The position numbers and the translations under genes are program-made. From Anaerolineales bacterium UBA5195 (lineage in GTDB: Bacteria; Chloroflexota; Anaerolineae; Anaerolineales; Villigracilaceae), in assembly GCA_002412925.1 (NCBI GenBank), contig DHVZ01000089.1:1-48352 (forward strand): a DNA stretch of 48,352 nt, read 5' to 3'. The notes under the pieces are model-generated. The model was given only the letters and a program-made list of their open reading frames with translations. It did not search any database and was not told the origin of the DNA. Shown piece by piece: positions 7,096 to 15,995 of this stretch; position 1 is the stretch's first letter; the number at the start of each line of letters is the position of its first letter.

Positions 7096-8220
7096 ATGCA
7101 GAAAAAAGACATCCGCACAATTCTGAAAGACACGCTCCAGGCCGCAAAAGATGCGATGCTTGTGCCGCTCCTGGCAGTGATGACCGCAATTGTCATCGGC
7201 GGCATTGTGATTGCTGCGGTCGGTGGAAATCCATTTGCCGCGTACGCCGGGCTTTTTGAAGGTTCGTTTGGTTCGGTCAAGGCGCTCAGTGAGACAGCCG
7301 TTTGGGCCTCACCCTACATTTTTGCCGGGTTGGCAGTGGCGCTGGCTTTCAAGGGCGGCCTCTTCAATATCGGGGCTGAGGGACAATTGGCGCTGGGCGC
7401 GGTGGCTTCGGCCTGGGTGGGCTACGCCTTACCAGAGATGCTGGGAATCGAATTGCCCATGATTATCCATCTTCCCCTGGTAATTCTGGCGGGGCTTTTA
7501 TTCGGCTTGCTCTGGGGTGCCATTCCGGGTGCCTTGAAAGCCTATACCGGCGCGCATGAAGTCATCAATACCATTATGATGAACTATATTGCGCTCAATA
7601 TGGTCAGCTTTTTGCTGAATGGCCCAATGAAAGATAAGAACCCGTTGAATGTGATTGCCCGCACGCCTGAAATAGCCGCGGGAGCGCGTATCCCTGTCCT
7701 TTTTGATGGGCTGCGCATTCACTGGGGTTTCATCCTGGCGCTGGTGGTGGCCTTCCTGATCTGGTGGCTGTTGTGGAAGACAACCTTGGGTTTCGAGATT
7801 CGCACGGTGGGCTTAAATCCTGATGCGGCCAAATATGCGGGCATCAATTACAAACGCATCATGACCCTGACCATGGCGCTCTCAGGCATGCTGGCCGGGT
7901 TGGCCGGTACCATTGAAGTCACCGCCCTGAATTACCGGCACGAGTTGGGTTTTTCGGTAGGTTACGGTTTCGAAGCGATTGCAATTGCCCTGCTGGGCAA
8001 GACTCATCCGCTGGGGGTGGTGCTGGCCTCGATTTTATTTGCGGCCATGCGAAACGGGGCAACCCGGATGCAGTTCCTGACGCAAATCCCCGTGGATATC
8101 ATCTCGGTCATCCAGGCGCTGATTCTGCTCTTTGTCGCAGCAGACGCCATTGTTCGTTATATCTATCGCATTCGCCAGAAGGGCGACAAAGTCGTCCTGA
8201 CGCGCGGCTGGGGCGGGTAG
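7096..8220 (+). CDS. ABC transporter permease, nucleoside type (NupP/YufP-like)
   Basis: A 374-residue integral membrane protein of the BPD_transp_2 family, about ten hydrophobic segments. Marks: GLAVALAFKGGLFNIGAEGQ (near residues 76-95), the conserved loop of branched-chain amino acid, ribose and nucleoside permeases, and the EAA-like region GLNPDAAKYAGINYKRI (near 240). The ribosome site GGAAGGA precedes the ATG. It is the larger of two permeases that together form the membrane channel for the BMP receptor. The next gene starts 9 bases after its stop, so the two are surely co-transcribed. Confidence 0.93.
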   Translation: MQKKDIRTILKDTLQAAKDAMLVPLLAVMTAIVIGGIVIAAVGGNPFAAYAGLFEGSFGSVKALSETAVWASPYIFAGLAVALAFKGGLFNIGAEGQLALGAVASAWVGYALPEMLGIELPMIIHLPLVILAGLLFGLLWGAIPGALKAYTGAHEVINTIMMNYIALNMVSFLLNGPMKDKNPLNVIARTPEIAAGARIPVLFDGLRIHWGFILALVVAFLIWWLLWKTTLGFEIRTVGLNPDAAKYAGINYKRIMTLTMALSGMLAGLAGTIEVTALNYRHELGFSVGYGFEAIAIALLGKTHPLGVVLASILFAAMRNGATRMQFLTQIPVDIISVIQALILLFVAADAIVRYIYRIRQKGDKVVLTRGWGG

Positions 8221-8229
8221 GAGGAAACT

Positions 8230-9351
8230 ATGGACTGGCGTCGTTTTGGTTTTATTGCAGTGATCATCGCGCTGTTGTTCGGTACGGTCGTGATCGTCGG
8301 CATGTCGCAGGAAGCGCCCATTTTGATCATTGGCAGCATGATGGCAACCACCATCGCTGTCGCCACGCCGCTGACCCTGGGCGCACTCTCTGGCATGTTT
8401 TGCGAACGCTCAGGTGTAGTCAACATTGGCATCGAAGGCATGATGCTTTCGGCAGCTTTTTTTGGCTGGCTGGCCTCGATTTACATGAGCTCAATTTTTA
8501 AGTTTTCCATCTGGCCCAGCCTGATTGTAGGCGTCATTTCGGCCATTCTCGCCGGGGGGTTGTTTGCCTTGCTCCTCGCGGTGCTGTCGATCACATACAA
8601 AGTCGACCAGATTATTGGCGGGACGGTCATCAACATCCTGGCCGTTGGTGTGACCGGGTTCCTGAACCGGCAGTTGTTTTTTGACAAGAGCAGTATCTTC
8701 CAGGGCCAGGTGCCACATGCGCCAGGGGTCTTGCCCATCATCCATTTGCCGATCAAGGAAGCCATTGAAGGCGTTTGTGGGCTGTTTGGCAGCACTCCCG
8801 GCTGTCTTGTCACTGCCAATGCTCTTGGTAAGATTTTCGACCAGAAACCAATCACGATTGCGGCGGTGGCCTTGGTGGTGATTAGCCATTACGTGTTGTT
8901 CAACACCCGCTGGGGCCTGCGCACGCGAGCCGTGGGTGAACACCCCAGGGCGGCTGACACCATGGGCATCAACGTGTACTGGATGAGGTATGCGAACGTT
9001 GTCATCGGCGGGATGCTGGCCGGGCTGGGCGGCGCTTATTTTACGCTCGAATCAGTCCCCTCGTTTGAACCATTGATGACCAACGGGCGCGGTTTTATCT
9101 CGCTGGCTGCGATGATCTTTGGCAACTGGACTCCTTTTGGCGCCTGGGCAGCTTCCTTGGTCTTTGGCGCTTCACAGGCTTTGCAGATCAACCTGCAATA
9201 CTTCCGCACGCTGATCCCGCCAGAATGGGCATTTTTCCAGAATGCTTATGCTGTCGGCCAGATTCCTTATATTCTGACCATGATCATCCTGACCGGAATC
9301 ATTGGCAAAACCACTGCTCCCGCCGCTGATGGCCAGCCGTACGAAAAGTAG
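8230..9351 (+). CDS. ABC transporter permease, nucleoside type (NupQ/YufQ-like)
   Basis: A 373-residue membrane protein, second permease of the nucleoside importer. It has the family loop ATPLTLGALSGMFCERSGVVNIGIEGMM in spirit (near residues 44-72) and the EAA-like RAVGEHPRAADTMGINV (near 236-252). A soluble insertion with a Cys pair (about residues 160-205, VCGLFGSTPGCLV) sits between helices and may be a disulfide-bonded periplasmic loop. AGGAGG precedes the ATG. The downstream ATPase gene starts 10 bases after its stop. Confidence 0.92.
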   Translation: MDWRRFGFIAVIIALLFGTVVIVGMSQEAPILIIGSMMATTIAVATPLTLGALSGMFCERSGVVNIGIEGMMLSAAFFGWLASIYMSSIFKFSIWPSLIVGVISAILAGGLFALLLAVLSITYKVDQIIGGTVINILAVGVTGFLNRQLFFDKSSIFQGQVPHAPGVLPIIHLPIKEAIEGVCGLFGSTPGCLVTANALGKIFDQKPITIAAVALVVISHYVLFNTRWGLRTRAVGEHPRAADTMGINVYWMRYANVVIGGMLAGLGGAYFTLESVPSFEPLMTNGRGFISLAAMIFGNWTPFGAWAASLVFGASQALQINLQYFRTLIPPEWAFFQNAYAVGQIPYILTMIILTGIIGKTTAPAADGQPYEK

Positions 9352-9361
9352 GAGAGACAAC

Positions 9362-10915
9362 ATGGCAGACAATCAAAACATCGTCCTTGAAGCAAAAGGT
9401 ATCACCAAACAATTTCCTGGCGTACTCGCCAATGATCATGTGGATTTTGACCTGCGCCAGGGGGAAGTCCATGCCCTGCTAGGTGAAAACGGCGCCGGGA
9501 AATCGACGCTGATGAATATCCTTTACGGGTTGTACAAGGCTGATGCGGGTGAAATCAAAGTCAATGGGGAACCGCTGATCCTTACATCCCCCAAAGACGC
9601 CATCCATCGTGGGATCGGTATGGTTCACCAACATTTCATGCTGATCCCGGTCTTTTCTGTCACCGAGAACATCATGCTCGGCGCAGAGACCGATCACCGG
9701 GCTGTCCAAAGCGACTCGGCACTCACCAAGCTGGACCGCAAGGAAGTGGCCCAAAAAGTGGCTACTCTTTCAGACCAGTACGGCTTTGAAATTGACCCTG
9801 AAGCCATTATCGGTGATCTGCCGGTGGGCGTGCAGCAACGCGTGGAAATCGTCAAAGCGCTTTACCGCAAGGCGAATATCCTGATTCTCGATGAGCCGAC
9901 AGCCGTACTCACTCCCCAGGAGGCTGAAGACCTGTTCCGCATTGTGCATGAACTGACCCAGCGCGGCGTTTCGATTATTTTCATCACCCATAAACTTAAG
10001 GAAGTGCTGGCTGTGGCAGACCGCATCACCGTGATGCGTGGCGGCAAAGTGGTTGGAACGGCCAAACCTTCAGAGACAACCGAACAGCAACTTGCCACCA
10101 TGATGGTGGGCCGCGAAGTCATTTTGACGGTGGATAAAGAAGCTGCCAAGCCTACGGAAGAGGTGCTCAAGGTTGAGAAGCTGCATGTGCGCGACCAGCG
10201 CGACCTGGAAACTGTGCGTGGCGTTTCGTTCGCGGTGCGCGCCGGGGAAGTTTTGGGCATTGCCGGGGTGCAAGGCAATGGCCAGACCGAACTGGCCGAG
10301 GCGCTGACCGGTCTGCGGAAAGCTGAAGGCGGTAAGATCAGCCTGGCGGGCAAGGATGTGACCGGCCAGACCCCACGCCTGTTCACTGAAACCGGGCTGG
10401 CACACATCCCTGAAGACCGCCAAAAACACGGTTTGGTCATGACCTATACCATCGCCGATAACATGATTTTGTGCGATTATTACAAATCGCCATTTAGTGT
10501 GCGAGGGGTTCTTCAACAGACCGCTATTGACACAAATGCCCGTGAACTCATCAAGGAATATGATGTGCGCACGCCATCTCCCTATGTGGCGGCGGGCAAA
10601 CTCTCGGGTGGTAACCAGCAAAAGGTGATCGTGGCGCGCGAACTCAGCCGCCCCGTCAAACTTGTCATTGCCAACCAGCCCACGCGCGGCCTGGATGTTG
10701 GCTCCATTGAATACATCCACAAGGAAATTATCCTCATGCGCGACCGGGGTGTGGCCGTCCTGCTGATTTCCGCCGAGTTGGACGAGATCATGGCCCTTTC
10801 GGACCGCATTGCGGTCATGTACCGTGGCGAGATCGTCACCACCGTGGATGCCAAAACGGTCACTCGCGAACAACTTGGCCTATGGATGGCTGGGGTTAGC
10901 CCGGAAAAAGCCTGA
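9362..10915 (+). CDS. ABC transporter ATP-binding protein, double-NBD nucleoside type (NupO/YufO-like)
   Basis: A 517-residue protein with two fused nucleotide-binding domains. NBD1: Walker A GENGAGKST (41-49), a signature-like LPVGVQQRVEI and Walker B ILILDEPTAVLT. NBD2: a degenerate P-loop GVQGNGQTE, signature LSGGNQQKV and a degenerate Walker B VIANQPTRGLD. This asymmetry is normal for the ribose/nucleoside importer class. Start 9362 follows AGGAGA that overlaps the stop of the previous gene. Gene order here is receptor-permease-permease-ATPase, whereas many genomes place the ATPase directly after the receptor. Confidence 0.95.
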   Translation: MADNQNIVLEAKGITKQFPGVLANDHVDFDLRQGEVHALLGENGAGKSTLMNILYGLYKADAGEIKVNGEPLILTSPKDAIHRGIGMVHQHFMLIPVFSVTENIMLGAETDHRAVQSDSALTKLDRKEVAQKVATLSDQYGFEIDPEAIIGDLPVGVQQRVEIVKALYRKANILILDEPTAVLTPQEAEDLFRIVHELTQRGVSIIFITHKLKEVLAVADRITVMRGGKVVGTAKPSETTEQQLATMMVGREVILTVDKEAAKPTEEVLKVEKLHVRDQRDLETVRGVSFAVRAGEVLGIAGVQGNGQTELAEALTGLRKAEGGKISLAGKDVTGQTPRLFTETGLAHIPEDRQKHGLVMTYTIADNMILCDYYKSPFSVRGVLQQTAIDTNARELIKEYDVRTPSPYVAAGKLSGGNQQKVIVARELSRPVKLVIANQPTRGLDVGSIEYIHKEIILMRDRGVAVLLISAELDEIMALSDRIAVMYRGEIVTTVDAKTVTREQLGLWMAGVSPEKA

Positions 10916-10938
10916 AATCACATTTGCTGAGCTAATCG

Positions 10939-10968
10939 GGGCAGGGTCAAACCTGCCCTTTAAATTTT
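10939..10968 (+). terminator. Terminator of the nucleoside transporter operon
   Basis: Stem GGGCAGG (10939-10945) with CCTGCCC (10952-10958), 6-base loop, then TTTAAATTTT. Confidence 0.8.
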
Positions 10969-11030
10969 AATGGGCGAACCACAGATTCCCGAAGAGCTGA
11001 ATTTAACCATGGAAGTGAAATCAAAAGGAC

Positions 11031-11058
11031 TTGATAATAGATAAAAAAGATGTAAAAT
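11031..11058 (+). promoter_or_regulatory. Promoter of first NBR1-Ig lipoprotein gene
   Basis: TTGATA (11031-11036), a 16-base spacer, TAAAAT (11053-11058); AAGGAGA at 11072-11078 is the ribosome site. Confidence 0.6.
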
Positions 11059-11083
11059 ATCCTTATTGAATAAGGAGAAACCT

Positions 11084-11827
11084 ATGCTTAGAAATAACCG
11101 TCTGTTTGTATTGTTACTGGTAAGCGCCTTGATCCTGGCGGCATGCAATTTGCCACAAGCGAAACAGGATGATCCTGAGGCCGTCATGTCTCTGGCTGCG
11201 CAAACCCTCGAGGCCAGGCTGACCTCGGATTTTTTACTGACACCTTCTGCCACCTGGACATCCCAACCCAGCGCTACCCCGCCTGCCTCAACAGCTACGT
11301 TCACTCCAGAGGCCAGCCCAACCCCCACCTCCATCTGCGACATGGCGCAATATGTCACAGATGTCACGATACCAGATGGCTCACAGTTCCAACCCAACCA
11401 GGATTTCACCAAGACCTGGCGTTTAAAAAACACAGGAGTCTGCACTTGGACCAGTGGATACCAGGTTATTTTTGATAATGGTGACGCGATGAGCGGCCCG
11501 GCAACGCAAGCTTTGAGTGGAACGGTGGCACCCGGCCAGACTGTGGATCTTTCTGTCAACTTGAAAGCTCCGGCAGCGGCAGGCTCTTATCGCGGTTACT
11601 GGAAGCTGCGCAACCCAGCGGGCGTGATCCTACCGGTCATTTCAGGGTTTCAGGGGAACTCTTTCTTTGTCGATATCAAAACTGTCCCACCCGCGCCAAC
11701 GGCCACAGCTACCCCCTTGGTATTGGCGACACTCAATCCATTTCCGATCATTCCATTGCCGCTCAAGACAGCCACCCCAACCCCAAAGATTCTGTTCCCA
11801 ATTATTATTGTGACACTTGGTCCTTAG
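11084..11827 (+). CDS. Lipoprotein with NBR1-type Ig-like domain (1 of 5)
   Basis: A 247-residue protein. The signal peptide ends in LILAAC, with lipidated Cys21. A Ser/Thr/Pro-rich linker (about 50-84) leads to an Ig-like domain of the NBR1 type (about 85-190), recognisable by DVTIPDG, TKTWRLKNTG, CTW and the LSGTVAPGQTVDLSVNLKAP strand pair. A further Pro/Thr-rich tail ends the protein. In eukaryotic NBR1 the domain binds partners; in bacteria its role is mostly unknown, with surface display and protein or glycan binding being reasonable guesses. It begins a run of three separately terminated paralogues. The start is fixed by AAGGAGA; an upstream ATG (11066) is too close to the promoter. 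Confidence 0.85.
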   Translation: MLRNNRLFVLLLVSALILAACNLPQAKQDDPEAVMSLAAQTLEARLTSDFLLTPSATWTSQPSATPPASTATFTPEASPTPTSICDMAQYVTDVTIPDGSQFQPNQDFTKTWRLKNTGVCTWTSGYQVIFDNGDAMSGPATQALSGTVAPGQTVDLSVNLKAPAAAGSYRGYWKLRNPAGVILPVISGFQGNSFFVDIKTVPPAPTATATPLVLATLNPFPIIPLPLKTATPTPKILFPIIIVTLGP

Positions 11828-11844
11828 CCGTTGCCTTGAGGCGC

Positions 11845-11881
11845 AAAAAGCGGAGACCTCCAAGCAGGTCTCCGCTTTTTG
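11845..11881. terminator. Bidirectional terminator overlapping the next promoter
   Basis: A perfect 15-bp stem (11845-11859 with 11866-11880), 6-base loop, A-run on the left and T-run on the right. Confidence 0.85.
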
Positions 11882-11888
11882 TTATAAT
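11880..11888 (+). promoter_or_regulatory. Extended -10 promoter of second NBR1-Ig lipoprotein gene
   Basis: TGTTATAAT (TGn plus TATAAT at 11883-11888) starts in the last base of the preceding terminator's T-run. No -35 box is evident at the expected place. Confidence 0.6.
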
Positions 11889-11915
11889 GATTGGTGTTCA
11901 ACGAAAGGAAAAAGA

Positions 11916-12893
11916 ATGAAACAACCCTTCTATGTTTTGACATCCACTCTCACCGCGTTGGCATTGTTTTTAAGCGCCTGCGGCGGGGAGACCCTGCCCA
12001 CCCCTGATGCGGCGGCCATTTCGACAGCTGCCGCCCAAACGGTGGAGGCGCGCTTCACCCTGCAAGCCGTTTTGCAAGCCACAGAAACCCCCCTGCCGCC
12101 TGCGGAAACCCCAACGCCAGAGGCCACTTCCACGCTGGGATATCCGCCCACTTTAACGACTGCGCCTGGTTTGCCCACTCCCACTCCCAACGGAAAACCC
12201 TGTTATTCCCTGACGTTTTTAGGCGACGTCTCCATCCCCGATGGGATGCTCATCACGCCCGGAACCAAATTTACCAAAACTTGGCGCGTACGAAATGACG
12301 GTAACTGCGTTTGGGATCCAACTTATGCCCTGGAACTCAACCAGGGCGATCCAATGGGCTCAGTGACGAAATTCCCCCTTACCAAAACAGTCTATCCGGG
12401 GAATACGTATGATATTTCCATTGACCTGACAGCGCCAACAACCGAGGGAATTTACTATGGCTATTGGCATATCGCCACACCTTACGGCGGGCACATGGTA
12501 ATCGCCGGTTCTAACCAGTCACTATTTGTAAAAATACAGGTGACTAGCAAGAAAGACCGTTACTTTGGGGTTGACAATGTCGTTTACGACTGGACTCGCA
12601 AGCCGCAAAAAGGTTGCGGCTCTGATGGGGCTGTTTACAATTTTAGCGCTACAATTACTGCCAATGGCCCTGGCGAAATTGAGTATCAATGGCTACGGGT
12701 CCCTTGGGATGGAGACCCATTACAAGGCGGCATTTTAAAGTTTACCGAAGCAGGGTCGAAAACGGTTTATTTCACCTGGAGCCTCCACAACGGGGCTATT
12801 CAGAACATTGACCGCTGGGTGGCGATTGAAATCCTGGGGCCCATCCCACGCACTTTTGCTCGGGTGAAGTTCCACCATACTTGCCAACAATAA
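11916..12893 (+). CDS. Lipoprotein with NBR1-type Ig-like domain plus C-terminal beta domain (2 of 5)
   Basis: A 325-residue protein with lipobox FLSAC (Cys22), a Pro/Thr-rich linker with the PTPNG segment, then the Ig-like domain (about 96-205: DVSIPDG, TKTWRVRNDG, CVWDPTY, YPGNTYDISIDLTAPT). A second, C-terminal domain (about 215-325) with NFSATITANGPGEIEYQWLR and a Trp-rich strand resembles the tail of the third paralogue, so the pair shares a two-domain layout. It probably sits on the outer face of the membrane. AAAGGAAA is the ribosome site. It has its own promoter and its own terminator. Confidence 0.82.
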   Translation: MKQPFYVLTSTLTALALFLSACGGETLPTPDAAAISTAAAQTVEARFTLQAVLQATETPLPPAETPTPEATSTLGYPPTLTTAPGLPTPTPNGKPCYSLTFLGDVSIPDGMLITPGTKFTKTWRVRNDGNCVWDPTYALELNQGDPMGSVTKFPLTKTVYPGNTYDISIDLTAPTTEGIYYGYWHIATPYGGHMVIAGSNQSLFVKIQVTSKKDRYFGVDNVVYDWTRKPQKGCGSDGAVYNFSATITANGPGEIEYQWLRVPWDGDPLQGGILKFTEAGSKTVYFTWSLHNGAIQNIDRWVAIEILGPIPRTFARVKFHHTCQQ

Positions 12894-12901
12894 TTTCACC
12901 G

Positions 12902-12926
12902 GCCGGGGTCTCGACCCCGGCTTTTT
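12902..12926 (+). terminator. Terminator after second NBR1-Ig lipoprotein
   Basis: GCCGGGGT (12902-12909), CTCG tetraloop, ACCCCGGC (12914-12921), then TTTTT. Confidence 0.85.
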
Positions 12927-13108
12927 AATGCCCCTTTGTAGCTTCTAAAAAAACAGGGAGGCTTTAGCCTTGAAATTTTGAGAAGATACCGCAATGCATC
13001 TGGATTTGGAAAGGGAGTAAAATGGCTCTTTGGGAATCTCTGTGTTAAGACCCTGCGGAAAATCCTGGAGACCCAGTAAAATTTGGCGCAAAGGAGAATT
13101 TTAGAGCG

Positions 13109-14083
13109 ATGAAACTCTACCGGATTTTATCTGTACTGATTGCGGTGGCGCTGGCAATCAGCGCCTGCAATCTGCCCTCGGCCCAGCCGACCGAACAGGC
13201 CAATCCCAACGCCGTTTTCACAGCTGCCGCTGAAACCGTGGTAGCCCAGCTTACCCAGGGGGCGCTGCTGAACCCCACCAACCCGCCCCCAACGATTGCC
13301 CCGCCAACCAGTTCACCGGTAGAATCGACCAATACGCCCGAGCCGGTTATCCCGCCTGTCGCCACATCTGCACCGGTGGCAGCGCCCACTACCGCCTGCG
13401 ACGCTGCGCAGTTTGTCACCGATGTCACCATCCCTGATGGAACCCCCTTCAGTGGCGGCGCCACTTTTGTAAAAACCTGGCGGTTGAAAAATATCGGTAC
13501 CTGCACCTGGAATTCAGCCTACGCCCTGGTCTTCGACTCGGGTACCGCCATGGGCGGCGCAGCCAGCGTCCCGCTCTCTGGAACGGTGGCCCCCGGCGGG
13601 TCGGTTGATGTCTCGGTCAACCTGCAAGCGCCCAGCGCTGACGGCACTTATCGCGGTTTCTGGGGGTTGACCAATGCCTCCGGCGCGCGCATCCCTGTGG
13701 CGGGCGGCTCCAATGGAAAATCCTTCTATGTGGAAATCAGGGTGGGGAGCGGAACCAGCGCCGGGACACCTGACAGCGGCGAGGGGAAATTTGCCGTCAC
13801 CAGCGTGGGATTTAATGTGGCCCGCAGCGGCGCTTGCACATCCATGACTTATACGATTACGGCAACCATCACCGCCAATAAACCGGGGACGGTAACCTAC
13901 ACTTGGATTCGCAGCGATGGGACAACCGGCCCCACAAACAGCGGCTCGTTATCCTTCGACAGCGCCGGGTCACAGACCATTACCCATATCTGGACTTTTG
14001 GTGGAGGCGGTCGATCAGTTCAGTTATACATCGACAAACCCAACCACCAATATTTTGGCCCGGCAAACCTGAATTGCCCGTAA
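13109..14083 (+). CDS. Lipoprotein with NBR1-type Ig-like domain plus C-terminal beta domain (3 of 5)
   Basis: A 324-residue protein with lipobox AISAC (Cys20), a long Pro/Thr/Ala linker, the NBR1-type domain (about 97-205: DVTIPDG, VKTWRLKNIG, CTWNSAY, LSGTVAPGGSVDVSVNLQAP) and a C-terminal domain (about 227-324) with TYTITATITANKPGTVTYTW. Its Ig domain is closest to that of the first paralogue and its tail to that of the second, which suggests domain shuffling among neighbours. AGGAGA lies upstream of the ATG at slightly long spacing. It is followed by its own terminator. Confidence 0.83.
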   Translation: MKLYRILSVLIAVALAISACNLPSAQPTEQANPNAVFTAAAETVVAQLTQGALLNPTNPPPTIAPPTSSPVESTNTPEPVIPPVATSAPVAAPTTACDAAQFVTDVTIPDGTPFSGGATFVKTWRLKNIGTCTWNSAYALVFDSGTAMGGAASVPLSGTVAPGGSVDVSVNLQAPSADGTYRGFWGLTNASGARIPVAGGSNGKSFYVEIRVGSGTSAGTPDSGEGKFAVTSVGFNVARSGACTSMTYTITATITANKPGTVTYTWIRSDGTTGPTNSGSLSFDSAGSQTITHIWTFGGGGRSVQLYIDKPNHQYFGPANLNCP

Positions 14084-14091
14084 GGAACCTG

Positions 14092-14116
14092 GAGCCGGGG
14101 AATCCCGGCTCTTTTT
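14092..14116 (+). terminator. Terminator after third NBR1-Ig lipoprotein
   Basis: GAGCCGGG (14092-14099), loop GAAT, CCCGGCTC (14104-14111), TTTTT. Confidence 0.85.
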
Positions 14117-14300
14117 GCGGTTTGCTCCAATCTGGTTAGAAAATGTTTTGAGAGGTCGAAGGATTACGCACCAAAATCACAAAGCTTGACTTTCAAGATG
14201 GCAACAGCTAAAATCGAATTTACTAAAGTTTTTTGATAAAAACTATTAAGCCCACACCACGCATGCGTAAAGGCTGCGTGGCAGATCTTCAGGATAAATC

Positions 14301-15269
14301 ATGCCCGCGACCCCCACCCGTGACCGTCTCTCTCCCGAACAAATGCAGGCTACGCCCCTGCGCCGCCCGGAATGGATCAAAGTCCGCGCGCCATCTGGCG
14401 AAACCTATGAACAAATCCATGCCCTGATGCGCACCAAGTCGCTCCACACTGTCTGCGAAGAGGCCATGTGCCCGAACATGGGCGAGTGCTGGGGCTCCGG
14501 CACCGCCACCTTCCTGATGTTGGGCGACGTCTGCACGCGCTCCTGCGTTTTCTGTGATATCAAACACGGCAAGCCCAACGCGATGGACTGGTTGGAGCCG
14601 GAACGTGTAGCGCAGGCGGTCAAGTCGATGAAATTGAAACATGCGGTCATCACCTCCGTCAACCGCGATGAGCGCCGGGATGGCGGTGCGCCGATTTTTG
14701 CGATGGTTATCCGCCGCATTCGTGAATTGCAGCCGGGCTGCTCTGTGGAGGTGCTGATTCCCGATTTCAAGGGTTCCATCGAAGCCCTGAAAATCGTCAT
14801 GGAAGCCCGCCCTGAGATTTTGAATCATAACGTCGAAACCGTCCCGCGCCTGTTTAAGCAAATCCAGCCGCAGGATAACTACGACTGGGCTGCCTCCACG
14901 TTGACGAATGCCAAAAAACTCGACCCTGAGGTGCTGACGAAGAGCGGCCTCATGGTTGGTATCGGTGAGGAGCTTGAAGAAGTCAAGGCTGTCATGCGCG
15001 ACCAGCGCAGTTGGGGTGTGGACATTCTGACCATCGGCCAGTACTTACAGCCAAGCAAAAAACACTACCCGATCACGCGCTACTATACGATGGAAGAATT
15101 CACCGAACTGCGCGAATACGGCTATTCGATTGGTTTTAAATGGGTCGAATCGAACCCGTTGGTGCGCTCATCCTACCATGCCTATGAGCAAGTGCGCGCC
15201 TTGAGTGTTGTCCACCGCAAATTGTATGGAGACGAGGCAATGAGGGCTTTCGCGCCGGTGGGGAAGTAA
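14301..15269 (+). CDS. lipA: Lipoyl synthase
   Basis: A 322-residue radical-SAM enzyme that inserts two sulfurs into octanoyl groups bound to lipoyl domains of pyruvate/oxoglutarate dehydrogenases and GcvH. Both iron-sulfur cluster motifs are intact: the auxiliary cluster cysteines C52, C57 and C63 (CEEAMCPNMGEC) and the radical-SAM triad C78, C82 and C85 (CTRSCVFC). The C-terminal RSSYHA motif that donates a serine ligand is present (VRSSYHAYEQ). Start 14301 follows an AGGA six bases upstream. lipB is not in the window. The next gene is an ACT-domain protein resembling GcvR; with lipoylated GcvH this hints at a glycine-cleavage theme, which is only an inference. Confidence 0.97.
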   Translation: MPATPTRDRLSPEQMQATPLRRPEWIKVRAPSGETYEQIHALMRTKSLHTVCEEAMCPNMGECWGSGTATFLMLGDVCTRSCVFCDIKHGKPNAMDWLEPERVAQAVKSMKLKHAVITSVNRDERRDGGAPIFAMVIRRIRELQPGCSVEVLIPDFKGSIEALKIVMEARPEILNHNVETVPRLFKQIQPQDNYDWAASTLTNAKKLDPEVLTKSGLMVGIGEELEEVKAVMRDQRSWGVDILTIGQYLQPSKKHYPITRYYTMEEFTELREYGYSIGFKWVESNPLVRSSYHAYEQVRALSVVHRKLYGDEAMRAFAPVGK

Positions 15270-15321
15270 TCAAGGCATCCCTGAAAGCACAGCCAGGGCT
15301 GCTCGACCGGCTTGCATACGA

Positions 15322-15356
15322 AAAAACCGGGTGGAGATTTTTCCACCCGGTTTTTA
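15322..15356. terminator. Terminator of lipA
   Basis: A perfect 14-bp stem (15322-15335 with 15342-15355), 6-base loop, with A-run and T-run flanks, so it could act in both directions. Confidence 0.85.
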
Positions 15357-15443
15357 ATTCAGCCGGGGGATTAAATGTTATACTTTTCTTGAAGGCTTGA
15401 ATTATCCAGAATAACATTCAGCAATTTTGGAAAGGATGATTCC

Positions 15444-15980
15444 ATGCTCAAGAAGATTGTCCTCACGCTGACCGGCCCAGACCGGGTGGGCATTGTCGAT
15501 TCGGTCACTGAAATCCTGGTCAAAGTTGACGGGAATGTGGAAACCAGCCGCATGGCCAGGCTGGGAGGCGAATTTACCATGCTGATGCTCATCTCGATTG
15601 GAGAAGACCAGTTTGGGAATCTCGAACAGGGTCTAACGAACCTGCGCGAACAGGGGTTCCAGGTGTCGACCAAACAGACCGAGTCGAGCTATGAACTGAA
15701 ATACGCGGGCTGGCAGCCATACCAGATTGAAGTACATGGCGCAGACCAGGAGGGCATCGTCCACCAGGTGGCGCATTATCTGACCCAACACGGGATCAGC
15801 ATCGAGTCGATGGACACAGGCATCGTGCCCGCACCGATGAGCGGGACGCTGTTCTTTTCGATGAACACCGTGGTACTTGTCCCGCCCCACCTGTCACAGA
15901 AAGACTGGCAGGCCAACCTGGACGAGGTGGCCGACCAATTGAACGTGGAAATCAAGGTCTCGGCCTACAAGGGAAAATGA
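15444..15980 (+). CDS. Two-ACT-domain protein, GcvR-like
   Basis: A 178-residue cytosolic protein made of two ACT domains: residues about 4-80 (VLTLTGPDRVGIVDSVTEIL) and about 92-172 (IEVHGADQEGIVHQVAHYL). The architecture and length match the glycine-cleavage repressor GcvR family, which senses amino acids and acts by binding a partner regulator rather than DNA. The partner GcvA is not in the window, so a broader 'amino-acid-sensing ACT protein' is the safer label. The ribosome site AAGGA lies upstream of the ATG. Its stop is only 15 bases from the end of the convergent SDR gene. Confidence 0.85.
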   Translation: MLKKIVLTLTGPDRVGIVDSVTEILVKVDGNVETSRMARLGGEFTMLMLISIGEDQFGNLEQGLTNLREQGFQVSTKQTESSYELKYAGWQPYQIEVHGADQEGIVHQVAHYLTQHGISIESMDTGIVPAPMSGTLFFSMNTVVLVPPHLSQKDWQANLDEVADQLNVEIKVSAYKGK

Positions 15981-15995
15981 ATCGGGCCGGGGGCT

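Noticed and set aside
5991..7280. Minus-strand ORF of 429 codons opposite the BMP receptor gene
   Set aside because: Created by the strongly biased codons of the receptor gene; it also runs through the intercistronic hairpin and into the permease gene.
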